A DNA stretch of 57,398 nucleotides from a virus. Positions 40,418 through 47,013 of this stretch are shown here, piece by piece. The notes under the pieces are model-generated. The model saw only the letters and a list, made by a program, of their open reading frames with translations, was not told the DNA's origin and did no database searches. The DNA lies in the IMG/VR virus record IMGVR_UViG_3300010371_000008, positions 1 to 57,398 of that record; one strand, given 5' to 3'. How positions within the stretch are numbered: the stretch's first letter is position 1; each line of letters starts with the position of its first letter. The position numbers and the translations under genes were made by a program.

Positions 40418-40877
40418 CCCCGTGACGGCCCCGGACTTGGAACTGACTCCGGTCACCTTCGCGGATGCTTGCGCGTTCGTGGCCCTGCACCACCGCCACA
40501 GCAAGCCTCCGGTCGGGCATAAGTTCAGCATCGGTGTGGAGGCTGGCGGGAAGCTCGTTGGTGTGGCCATGGTGGGCCGTCCCGTTGCCAGGATGCTTGA
40601 CGACGGCCTCACGCTCGAGGTGAACCGGACCGCCACGGACGGCACACCCAACGCGAACTCGAAGCTGTACGGGGCGGCGTGGCGTGCAACCCGCGCACTC
40701 GGCTACCGCAAGCTCATCACCTACACGCAACGCGCCGAGTCCGGGTCATCACTACGCGCCGCTGGCTGGCGTGTCATCGCCCAACGCCCCGCACGCCCCG
40801 GCTGGACCACGCCCAGCAGACCCCGCAAAGACCACGGCACCGGCTACACCGAACGCACACTATGGGAGGCATCATGA
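40410..40877 (+). CDS. XF1762-family protein (GNAT-like)
   Basis: A 155-aa protein. HHRHSKPPVGHKFSIGV, VGVAMVGRPVARMLDD, LEVNRTATDGTPNANSKLYG, and ITYTQRAESGSSLRAAGW follow the conserved order of the XF1762 family found in many phages, thought to have an acetyltransferase-like fold. Substrate unknown; a host-protein or DNA-modifying role is guesswork. Confidence 0.75.
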   Translation: MSDPVTAPDLELTPVTFADACAFVALHHRHSKPPVGHKFSIGVEAGGKLVGVAMVGRPVARMLDDGLTLEVNRTATDGTPNANSKLYGAAWRATRALGYRKLITYTQRAESGSSLRAAGWRVIAQRPARPGWTTPSRPRKDHGTGYTERTLWEAS

Positions 40878-41242
40878 CCAACACAACACCACCAGCCCCG
40901 GATTTGGAGAGCATCATCGCGGCAGCGCTGGCAGGGCATGACACTTGGGTGCCAGATACCGAGCACGGCGCCGTCGTGTGCGACGAGTGCGGGTGGGAGA
41001 TCTATTCCAAGTGGGTTGATCCGAACGCCGAGCAGACGACAGAGCAACGGAAGTACGCTCATCAGGCCCGTGCTGTGCTGGCCGCGCTGCGTGGGGCCGG
41101 GACGGTTCAGTTTGGCGCGACGGGCGAGGGGCGCGTCAGGGAATACGGCAGGGACCGCCGCAGTGCGCAGCTCAGCGCCCGCAGACGTCGCGGTGCGCTT
41201 GTCTCCCGCATGGTCACGCCATGGACGGCGGTGGAGGTGTGA
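40874..41242 (+). CDS. Hypothetical protein with one CxxC
   Basis: A 122-aa protein. VVCDECGWEIY near residue 34 could be half a zinc site. The C-terminal third is very Arg-rich (RREYGRDRRS-like and SARRRRGALVS). Overlaps neighbours by ATGA and GTGA. Confidence 0.55.
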   Translation: MTNTTPPAPDLESIIAAALAGHDTWVPDTEHGAVVCDECGWEIYSKWVDPNAEQTTEQRKYAHQARAVLAALRGAGTVQFGATGEGRVREYGRDRRSAQLSARRRRGALVSRMVTPWTAVEV

Positions 41243-41487
41243 GCGCCACTTATGAGCAAGCCACCATGAAAGCCCGGACACTTCCCGGATACACCCCCAA
41301 CGAGGGGCACGCAGACCGCACCCGTGACCTGTGGCCCATGCCGTCCAACAGCCGCCGACGATGCCTCTGCGGATGCAACACGCGAGCAACACACAGCGGC
41401 GGAAACAACGCCATCGCGCTCATGTACGGATGCGAACTGCACGTGCGCCGATGGGTTCGAGACGGATACACAAGGAGAACACCATGA
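41239..41487 (+). CDS. Cys-rich basic hypothetical protein
   Basis: An 82-aa protein from GTG 41239, chosen for its 4-base overlap with the previous stop. RRRCLCGCNTRATHSGGNN and YGCELHVRRWVRDGYTRR resemble small one-zinc proteins (CxCGC...GC..H) frequent in actinophages. Function unknown. Confidence 0.6.
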   Translation: MSATYEQATMKARTLPGYTPNEGHADRTRDLWPMPSNSRRRCLCGCNTRATHSGGNNAIALMYGCELHVRRWVRDGYTRRTP

Positions 41488-41828
41488 CCACGCTTGACGA
41501 GATCCAGGCACGAGCCGACGCAGCAACCGAGGGACCGTGGAAGGCAAATGATGTAGTCGATGAGGACACGGGTGATTTGGAGTATTCCGAGATCCTGCAC
41601 GACTACAAAAGAGAGTCCGGGGGCGTGTGGCCGAATCAGATTCTCGGCACCATGGATTACGACTCCGCCGACGCCGTGTTCATCGTCCACGCCCGGGAGG
41701 ACGTGCCGCGCCTGGTTGCCGCGCTCCGGGCCATTGAGGCGAGCATTGCCTACTGGGAAACCCTCTCGGACGGCGACCGACACTATGCCGGAGTCATCCG
41801 GAAACACATCCGGGAGGCGTTGGGATGA
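41484..41828 (+). CDS. Hypothetical phage protein of the DADFIAHAREDVP type
   Basis: A 114-aa protein. The start LDEIQARADAATEGPWKAND and the later SADAVFIVHAREDVPRLVAALRAIE are a very common actinophage pattern, related in style to Ead/Ea22-like proteins of unknown role. The family is recognisable; the function is not. Confidence 0.7.
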   Translation: MTTLDEIQARADAATEGPWKANDVVDEDTGDLEYSEILHDYKRESGGVWPNQILGTMDYDSADAVFIVHAREDVPRLVAALRAIEASIAYWETLSDGDRHYAGVIRKHIREALG

Positions 41829-42019
41829 CCGCCGGGTATGTTCGCGGCTACTACGGCGTGCCAGCCAAACGGGGAATGCGTGTGACCGTCGAAGGCAGGC
41901 CGGGTGTGATCGTGTCATTCCCCGGCCAGTACATCGGCGTCCGGTTCGACGGCGAAAAGTTCACATCCAAATGCCACCCCACATGGGAAGTCCAATATTT
42001 GCAGCCGGTGGAATCATGA
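41825..42019 (+). CDS. Small beta-barrel-like hypothetical protein
   Basis: A 64-aa protein rich in Val/Gly/Tyr strands (GMRVTVEGRPGVIVSFPGQY, then IGVRFDGEKF), suggesting an SH3-like barrel. ATGA overlaps on both sides. Confidence 0.6.
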   Translation: MTAGYVRGYYGVPAKRGMRVTVEGRPGVIVSFPGQYIGVRFDGEKFTSKCHPTWEVQYLQPVES

Positions 42020-42198
42020 ACCGCCGACCAAACCTGCAAGAGTCCATTTCTGCCATCCTGTTCAACCACCCAGTCAGTGACGGGGCAGGCATGACCACCG
42101 AAGACATTGCCGAACAATGCGATGCCGCTTCACGCGCCATCATGGCCGAGCTGGCCAGCCGCTACATCATCCCGTGGGAAATCAGCAGAGCCCCGTGA
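42016..42198 (+). CDS. Small hypothetical protein, possible winged helix
   Basis: A 60-aa protein (LQESISAILFNHPVSDGAGM, then TEDIAEQCDAASRAIMAELA) with a helix-turn-helix-like spacing. Too short for a firm call. Overlaps the next gene as GTGA. Confidence 0.5.
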   Translation: MNRRPNLQESISAILFNHPVSDGAGMTTEDIAEQCDAASRAIMAELASRYIIPWEISRAP

Positions 42199-42347
42199 AG
42201 TGGCAACCAGACCCGGCAGACCTGCACCACCCAGTACACGCCACCATCACCGGGTGCGACTACAAGGACACCAACCTTGTCTGCGCCGCCGACGGCCAAG
42301 ACTGGCCATGCGAAACCAAACAAACGTTACGGAGCACCACACCATGA
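42195..42347 (+). CDS. Small hypothetical protein
   Basis: A 50-aa protein starting at GTG with a 4-base overlap. It contains TGCDYKDTNLVCAADGQDWP and two or three Cys with Trp and Asp. Unknown. Confidence 0.5.
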   Translation: MKWQPDPADLHHPVHATITGCDYKDTNLVCAADGQDWPCETKQTLRSTTP

Positions 42348-42478
42348 GCGACCAGCTCAACCCCCAAAACACGGGTCACCGCCCGCACGGTGGCGACAGC
42401 GGATGGTGCAAACTCAACGACCACGCCCACTGCCTCTACCCCAAATGCACATGCACATGCCACAAGGACCAACCATGA
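42344..42478 (+). CDS. Small Cys/His protein, CxCxCH family member 1
   Basis: A 44-aa protein from ATG 42344. It has GWCKLNDHAHC in the middle and ends YPKCTCTCHKDQP. The next gene (ending PCPCTCH) and 43389 (YKCSCH) share this terminal motif, so these are paralogues. Possibly a single-zinc mini-domain. Confidence 0.65.
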   Translation: MSDQLNPQNTGHRPHGGDSGWCKLNDHAHCLYPKCTCTCHKDQP

Positions 42479-42600
42479 ACCCTGACTGCCGCGACGGAAA
42501 ACACCGGACATGCTCCGGCACCGGGTGGGACGACAACACCGACCAGCCCGCACCATGCCCCTGCACATGCCACACCACCGACGAGGCACCGCAACCATGA
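42475..42600 (+). CDS. Small Cys/His protein, CxCxCH family member 2
   Basis: A 41-aa protein (NPDCRDGKHRTCSGTGWDDN, then PAPCPCTCH), translationally coupled to member 1 by ATGA. The same closing Cys-Thr-Cys-His indicates tandem duplication and divergence. Confidence 0.65.
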   Translation: MNPDCRDGKHRTCSGTGWDDNTDQPAPCPCTCHTTDEAPQP

Positions 42601-42932
42601 ACATCAGTGGAACCTACGCCCGACGCCCCACAACCATCCTGGCCGCCGGCCAAACCCCAACCATCCCCGGAAAGCGCACACCCGCCATGCCCACCCAACA
42701 AGAACACTATCCCTTCTGCCCGTGCCCCACCTGCTTCACCATCAGGGAAAAAGCACACACCGAGCATTGGGCGTCTCTCAACCTGCACGAACGCATCCAA
42801 GAAACCCTGAACGCCAAAATTGAAGGCGACAACGGCAGAATGCCCGAAAAGGGGATGTTCAACTGCCGGGACATCCAAGACCTATTGGCCGAAAACATCC
42901 GGCTCACAGCCGAAAGGAACACGCACCAATGA
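42597..42932 (+). CDS. Hypothetical protein with a Cys motif
   Basis: A 111-aa protein. ATG 42597 overlaps the previous stop; a second possible start is ATG 42687 (PTQQEHYPFCPCPTC). The CPCPTC then leads into a charged helical region (NLHERIQETLNAKIEGDNG). Unknown. Confidence 0.55.
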   Translation: MNISGTYARRPTTILAAGQTPTIPGKRTPAMPTQQEHYPFCPCPTCFTIREKAHTEHWASLNLHERIQETLNAKIEGDNGRMPEKGMFNCRDIQDLLAENIRLTAERNTHQ

Positions 42933-43324
42933 ACCACCCAGGAGCACCCGCCGCCGACATGAAACCGGAATGGAAATCAACCTACCCCATGCTGCATTAT
43001 GCCTTGGAAACCATCAACCCGGACGAGTCACACACCTACGAAACTGTGGACGCGCAACGCGTGAAGTTCGCGGACGGGTTCGTGCAATTCTGGAACGAGC
43101 GCGGCCCGGACGAAGTGGACGAACTCGTGCTGGCTGTCGCCTACGTGGACGTGGCCAGCGTCTACGAAACCCCCACAGCGGAACCCCGCAACACGCACCC
43201 GGAAATCCTGGCGAAAGCCACCGAATGGGCACCCATACGGGAAGCAAACCAGCAGATCCGCGAAATCGTGCGTCCCGCCAAAGTCGCCGCCGAATTGCTG
43301 AACCTTGACACCGGCGACATATAA
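42929..43324 (+). CDS. Hypothetical protein
   Basis: A 131-aa acidic helical protein (YPMLHYALETINPDESHTYE, DEVDELVLAVAYVDVASVYE). It closes this run of overlapping genes before the control region at 43325-43388. Not recognised. Confidence 0.6.
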   Translation: MNHPGAPAADMKPEWKSTYPMLHYALETINPDESHTYETVDAQRVKFADGFVQFWNERGPDEVDELVLAVAYVDVASVYETPTAEPRNTHPEILAKATEWAPIREANQQIREIVRPAKVAAELLNLDTGDI

Positions 43325-43347
43325 AACTATGCCCAAAATATCCATTA

Positions 43348-43370
43348 CAAACGGAGGGATCACCCGTTTG
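43348..43370. promoter_or_regulatory. Inverted repeat CAAACGG-N9-CCGTTTG
   Basis: CAAACGG (43348-43354) and CCGTTTG (43364-43370) form a dyad with a 9-base spacer, directly upstream of a TATAAT. CCGTTTG is also the left half of the operator-like site at 26512. Candidate repressor operator. Confidence 0.55.
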
Positions 43371-43376
43371 CAAAGA

Positions 43377-43382
43377 TATAAT
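43377..43382 (+). promoter_or_regulatory. Consensus -10 box TATAAT of a probably leaderless transcript
   Basis: A perfect TATAAT with six bases between its end and the ATG at 43389, so transcription would start at or next to the start codon. No Shine-Dalgarno sequence fits in that space. The -35 region is poor, consistent with dependence on an activator. Confidence 0.55.
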
Positions 43383-43388
43383 TATGAT

Positions 43389-43577
43389 ATGCAACCAACA
43401 ACACCGGTTAGTTCCTCAACCCACAAACGGGGCTGTTGCTGGAATCCGTACGGGACATGCTCACGGCATTACAAATGCTCATGCCACACCCCCACGCCGC
43501 GCCAAGCCATCACCGAGGCACAAAAACGGTGGCAAGAACTCATTACCGAAATGGTGTCCGAAACCAATGACGACTGA
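43389..43577 (+). CDS. Small Cys/His protein, CxCH family member 3 (probably leaderless)
   Basis: A 62-aa protein whose ATG lies at the expected transcription start. It contains RGCCWNPYGTC and YKCSCHTPTP, like the two small genes at 42344 and 42475, plus an added helix (AITEAQKRWQELITEMV). Function unknown. Confidence 0.6.
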   Translation: MQPTTPVSSSTHKRGCCWNPYGTCSRHYKCSCHTPTPRQAITEAQKRWQELITEMVSETNDD

Positions 43578-44463
43578 AACCCAATGCCCCACCTGCACCC
43601 GCACCAACTACACAGACGCCACCATCTGCCCCGCCTGCCGCAACTACCTCGAAACCTGCCTACTAGAAACCAGCTCACTACTGGACGACCTCGACGTAAC
43701 CCTCACCAAACAGGCACAAACACGAGGCCACGGCATGTCCGACGAAATAGACCCCGTGAAATTCATGTACAACATCGGTGCATCCAACGCCGCCGACCGG
43801 CACAAGCATGTTCTCATGTCCTGGGCCGCCCTCGTCCGTGACGAAGACGGGCAATGGCTACCAGTCGTAGACCAGACCGGCAAACCAATCCGCCGGCCAG
43901 GAGACCACCACCACATCAAAATGTGGCGACCCACTGAACGGTACACGGGCAAACCCACCGCCCAAGACGCCGCCGCCTACCTACTCCGGCACCTCCAATT
44001 CCTCACCCACCACGACGCAGCCGCCGACGCCTACGACGAAATAACCACCGCCTGCCAACAAATCGAACGCGTCATGGACATCCAACCCGGGCGCATGCTC
44101 GTAGGCGAATGCACCACCGGCCTACAACACGGCACCCCCTGCAGCACCATCCTCTGGGCTGCACCCCACACCACCAAAACCACATGCCCAACCTGTGACA
44201 CCGTGTGGGACGTCAAAACCCGCCGACTCCACACCTACCGGCAAGCCACCCACACCGCAGCCACAGCAACCACCATCACCCGCGCCCTCAACCTGGGCGG
44301 CATCGCCATCGACGCCCACCGCATCCACGTTTGGGCGTCCCGCGGCCTACTCACCCCAGCCGCCCCCAGACGGTACATCGTCGGGCACGTCGCCCGGCTA
44401 ATCATGCTCGCAGAAGCGGGCGAAAAACTCTCCCCCATCGAAGCTATGGAGCCCAGCAAATGA
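43567..44463 (+). CDS. Zinc-ribbon and helix-turn-helix DNA-binding protein
   Basis: A 298-aa protein. An N-terminal zinc ribbon (CPTCTRTNYTDATICPAC), a helical core, a second zinc site (VGECTTGLQHGTPC, then TCPTCDTVWD) and a C-terminal winged-helix-like segment (AIDAHRIHVWASRGLLTPA). This combination of zinc and HTH domains is common in actinophage early regulators. It follows the promoter at 43377. Confidence 0.65.
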   Translation: MTTETQCPTCTRTNYTDATICPACRNYLETCLLETSSLLDDLDVTLTKQAQTRGHGMSDEIDPVKFMYNIGASNAADRHKHVLMSWAALVRDEDGQWLPVVDQTGKPIRRPGDHHHIKMWRPTERYTGKPTAQDAAAYLLRHLQFLTHHDAAADAYDEITTACQQIERVMDIQPGRMLVGECTTGLQHGTPCSTILWAAPHTTKTTCPTCDTVWDVKTRRLHTYRQATHTAATATTITRALNLGGIAIDAHRIHVWASRGLLTPAAPRRYIVGHVARLIMLAEAGEKLSPIEAMEPSK

Positions 44464-44969
44464 CAGCGCCAGGCATGAAAGTAGAGGATCGTTTTTGGCT
44501 ACACGTAGATAAGAACGGCCCAATCCCGCCCGACTTTCCCGAACTGGGGCGTTGCTGGACATGGACCATGGGCGTTGACCGCAAGGGCTACGGCGTGTTT
44601 CATCCGCATGGGGATAACATGCAGGCCCATCGCTATTCCTACGAACTGGCCAATGGCTCGATACCCGACGGTGCGGTGATAGACCACAAGTGTTACAACC
44701 CCCCATGCGTAAGACCATCGCATCTACATGCCGTTAGCTCGAAACAGAACAACGAGAACCGCCACGGCGCGAACCGAAACAACCACTCATCGGGCATCCG
44801 TGGCGTCACATGGCATAAGGGCGCATCCAAATGGGCAGCGTCCATTATGCACCAAAGAAAAAACGTTTATTTGGGCCTCTATATCGACATCCACGAGGCT
44901 GAGAACGCATGTATAGAAGCCCGACAAAAGATATTTTCCAACAGCAGACTTGATGAGGCAAGACCATGA
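44460..44969 (+). CDS. HNH endonuclease with AP2 domain
   Basis: A 169-aa protein. It has a typical HNH_3 core (MQAHRYSYELANGSIPDG, VIDHKCYNPPCVRPSHL, SSKQNNENR). A C-terminal AP2 DNA-binding domain (SGIRGVTWHKGASKWAAS, then YLGLYIDIHEAENA) follows. These are homing-type mobile endonucleases. Its codon use is less GC-rich than neighbours, as expected for an insertion. Overlaps the preceding stop (ATGA), so it is settled into the operon. Confidence 0.85.
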   Translation: MTAPGMKVEDRFWLHVDKNGPIPPDFPELGRCWTWTMGVDRKGYGVFHPHGDNMQAHRYSYELANGSIPDGAVIDHKCYNPPCVRPSHLHAVSSKQNNENRHGANRNNHSSGIRGVTWHKGASKWAASIMHQRKNVYLGLYIDIHEAENACIEARQKIFSNSRLDEARP

Positions 44970-45247
44970 AATATCAGCAGCTTAGCGGACAGGTAAAACA
45001 GCTTTGGTTGGACCATCACGGAGGCGTTCCGTTGGTTCCGGTCAGCGTGAAGCTGTGGATTCAAGGACGCGTTTCAGACGCGCTCATTGAGTACAGCGAT
45101 ACCAACGTGAAAGAGCTGTACAAGCACCTTGCATGGGATATGCGTCTTTCGGAGATTGAGACGGTACAAATGACAGATTGGCTGTCGTTTTCCCGGGATT
45201 ACGGGTTCTCGGTCAAGGTTGGCGCGGACGGCAGCGTGGAACCATGA
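44966..45247 (+). CDS. Hypothetical protein
   Basis: A 93-aa protein (QQLSGQVKQLWLDHHGGVPL, later DMRLSEIETVQMTDWLSF), mixed helix and strand, somewhat less GC-rich like the HNH gene before it; they may have arrived together. Not recognised. Confidence 0.55.
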   Translation: MKYQQLSGQVKQLWLDHHGGVPLVPVSVKLWIQGRVSDALIEYSDTNVKELYKHLAWDMRLSEIETVQMTDWLSFSRDYGFSVKVGADGSVEP

Positions 45248-45438
45248 CAATCAAGTTTTACCGTGCCAAGATCAACGTCACCAAATCACCCGAAACATCC
45301 CCCGACCCAAATCTTCCGTGGCGATGCAGCGCCACGGGAAAATGCCCGTTTCCCACGTACTGGAGCCAGTGGAGCACCGCCATGTGGTGGGCAACACGAC
45401 CGATACGAGACGACGACCGCGAGGAAATGGGAGCATGA
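45244..45438 (+). CDS. Small hypothetical protein
   Basis: A 64-aa Trp-rich protein (WRCSATGKCPFPTYWSQW, then MWWATRP). Two Cys could pair. ATGA overlap with neighbours. Unknown. Confidence 0.5.
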   Translation: MTIKFYRAKINVTKSPETSPDPNLPWRCSATGKCPFPTYWSQWSTAMWWATRPIRDDDREEMGA

Positions 45439-45641
45439 AAACACGCAGCAGGAAACGCCTCGAAGCCAAATACCGGGGCCAATGGGAAGCCCGCATCAAA
45501 CTAGGCAAATCTTTCATCATCTACGTGGGCCGCAGCCGACACCTCAATCAATGGTCTGCACAGTATTGCAGCATCCCGGGATCGTTTTCACACGTCCGCC
45601 CCGCATTCAAACCGCTCATCCACAACGGAGGACGACCATGA
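45435..45641 (+). CDS. Small basic hypothetical protein
   Basis: A 68-aa strongly basic protein (KTRSRKRLEAKYRGQWEARI, later SFIIYVGRSRHLNQW). It could bind nucleic acid. ATGA overlaps. Not recognised. Confidence 0.5.
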   Translation: MKTRSRKRLEAKYRGQWEARIKLGKSFIIYVGRSRHLNQWSAQYCSIPGSFSHVRPAFKPLIHNGGRP

Positions 45642-46102
45642 GCAAAAAATGGGAAACAATCCCTTTCTACCAGATCAAGCAAGGCGACCGGTTGAAAATC
45701 GACGCCAGCGTGGATGACCGGAAAGACACCTACCGGGGCACCGCCGCACGCCGAACCGGTTCCTCATGGATGACACTGGGCGGCGCGATACTGACCGGAC
45801 TAAGCCCGAGCACCGCATCAGACAAGATCCGCCGCCGCATAGTCAAGGCACCCGAACCGGAACCACTGCCCACCAAGTTCGGCAGCGTCATCCTGGTTCA
45901 CGAAATTTTGAACAACGCCTTGATTGGGGCGAACCCGATTACCCTTGACCCGCCCAAACCGTTCCACCTTATCCCCACAAACACATGGACACCTGTTGGC
46001 AGCGGCGAACAATGGGGATACCACGCGTCACACATCACCAAATGGGAGCACGCGTCAATCATCCCAACAGCCACACTCACCGCCGAAACGTGGAAGCCAT
46101 GA
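45638..46102 (+). CDS. Hypothetical protein
   Basis: A 154-aa protein, beta-rich (FYQIKQGDRLKIDASVDD at the start). Later parts are VILVHEILNNALIGANPI and AETWKP. Coupled to neighbours by ATGA. No family recognised. Confidence 0.55.
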   Translation: MSKKWETIPFYQIKQGDRLKIDASVDDRKDTYRGTAARRTGSSWMTLGGAILTGLSPSTASDKIRRRIVKAPEPEPLPTKFGSVILVHEILNNALIGANPITLDPPKPFHLIPTNTWTPVGSGEQWGYHASHITKWEHASIIPTATLTAETWKP

Positions 46103-46230
46103 ACTTTATTACGTGGGCGTGGCTGATGTTCACCATCCTCACGATCCCAGTGATGATTTGGAGCAGTATCAAAGTGATACGCGAAGAACTTCAACGGCAA
46201 CGCGACTGCGAGAAGGACACCGAACCGTGA
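46099..46230 (+). CDS. Small membrane protein
   Basis: A 43-aa protein with a single membrane helix (FITWAWLMFTILTIPVMIW) and a charged tail. Coupled to the genes on either side (ATGA, GTGA). Unknown. Confidence 0.55.
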   Translation: MNFITWAWLMFTILTIPVMIWSSIKVIREELQRQRDCEKDTEP

Positions 46231-46802
46231 CCAAGCCACCCATCGAGTGGGAGCACCCCGAGAAATGCCACGCCCACAACCGGGGCGGCAAACAATGTGG
46301 ACGCAACCCAATCCCCGGCGGCGTCGTGTGCGTCATGCACGGCGGCAAAGCGCCAGCCGTGAAAGCCGCCGCCGAACAACGACTACGCACCCAAGCCATC
46401 GAAAAAGACGCCGCCGCCGTCATCGCCCACGAAGGCATCGACAACGTAGAAGACCCCCTAGACGAACTATCCAAGTTGGCGGCAGCAGCAACAGCCATGT
46501 GCGACGCCCTCGGTGCCAGGGTAAACGCCCTCGACAACCTCACCGGCTCGGACCACAACGGCGACGAAAAAATCTACGCCGAAGTACTCCTATACGAACG
46601 CGCCATGGACCGGGCCGCCCGCTTCCTCGACCTACTCGTAAAAGCCGGTTTCATGGAACGGCAAGTACGCATCCAAGAAGGCACCGCAAACGCCGTCGTC
46701 CACGTCCTACAACGCATCTTTGAACGGCTCAACCTCACCCCGGAACAGGCCGCCCAAATCCCCACCATCGTCCCCGAAGAACTGCGCGCACTCGAAGGAT
46801 AA
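46227..46802 (+). CDS. Possible terminase small subunit
   Basis: A 191-aa protein starting at GTG. It begins with a Cys/His motif (CHAHNRGGKQC then CVMHGGKAPAVKAAAEQRL) that often precedes actinophage small terminases. The helical remainder ends LNLTPEQAAQIPTIVPEEL, a common small-terminase tail. It lies 8 kb before the large subunit, farther than usual. It may instead be a regulator of unknown target. Confidence 0.5.
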   Translation: MTKPPIEWEHPEKCHAHNRGGKQCGRNPIPGGVVCVMHGGKAPAVKAAAEQRLRTQAIEKDAAAVIAHEGIDNVEDPLDELSKLAAAATAMCDALGARVNALDNLTGSDHNGDEKIYAEVLLYERAMDRAARFLDLLVKAGFMERQVRIQEGTANAVVHVLQRIFERLNLTPEQAAQIPTIVPEELRALEG

Positions 46803-47013
46803 AAAAATGTCCAAAAAACCCGCTTGAAGTGTTGACAACACACACTTGAGATGTTTTACTTGTGATAGTCGATAAGTCTCTAAAGAAGACAGACGGCCCC
46901 GCGCTGAACAAGCGCCCAAAAACTACCCGGCCGGTAGCGACACTACGCCGCCAGGACCCGGCCGGGCCTACCCAAAGTCACCAGCGCCCCACCGCGCCGG
47001 AAAGGTGCACACC
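46803..47013 (+). other. Intergenic region with promoter and hairpins
   Basis: The first 60 bases are A+T-rich and carry the promoter at 46833. The rest is GC-rich, with a CTACC/GGTAG hairpin near 46924 and a CCCGGCCGGG palindrome near 46958. As a gap beside a putative small terminase it could also hold a packaging signal; nothing proves this. Confidence 0.4.
46833..46861 (+). promoter_or_regulatory. Promoter with consensus -35 (TTGACA)
   Basis: TTGACA (46833-46838), a 17-base spacer and TTTACT (46856-46861). The -35 is embedded in the dyad GTGTT-GAC-AACAC (46830-46842 region) and flanked by AAGTGT/ACACTT arms, suggesting repression by a dimeric protein. Drives 47014 and following genes. Confidence 0.6.
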
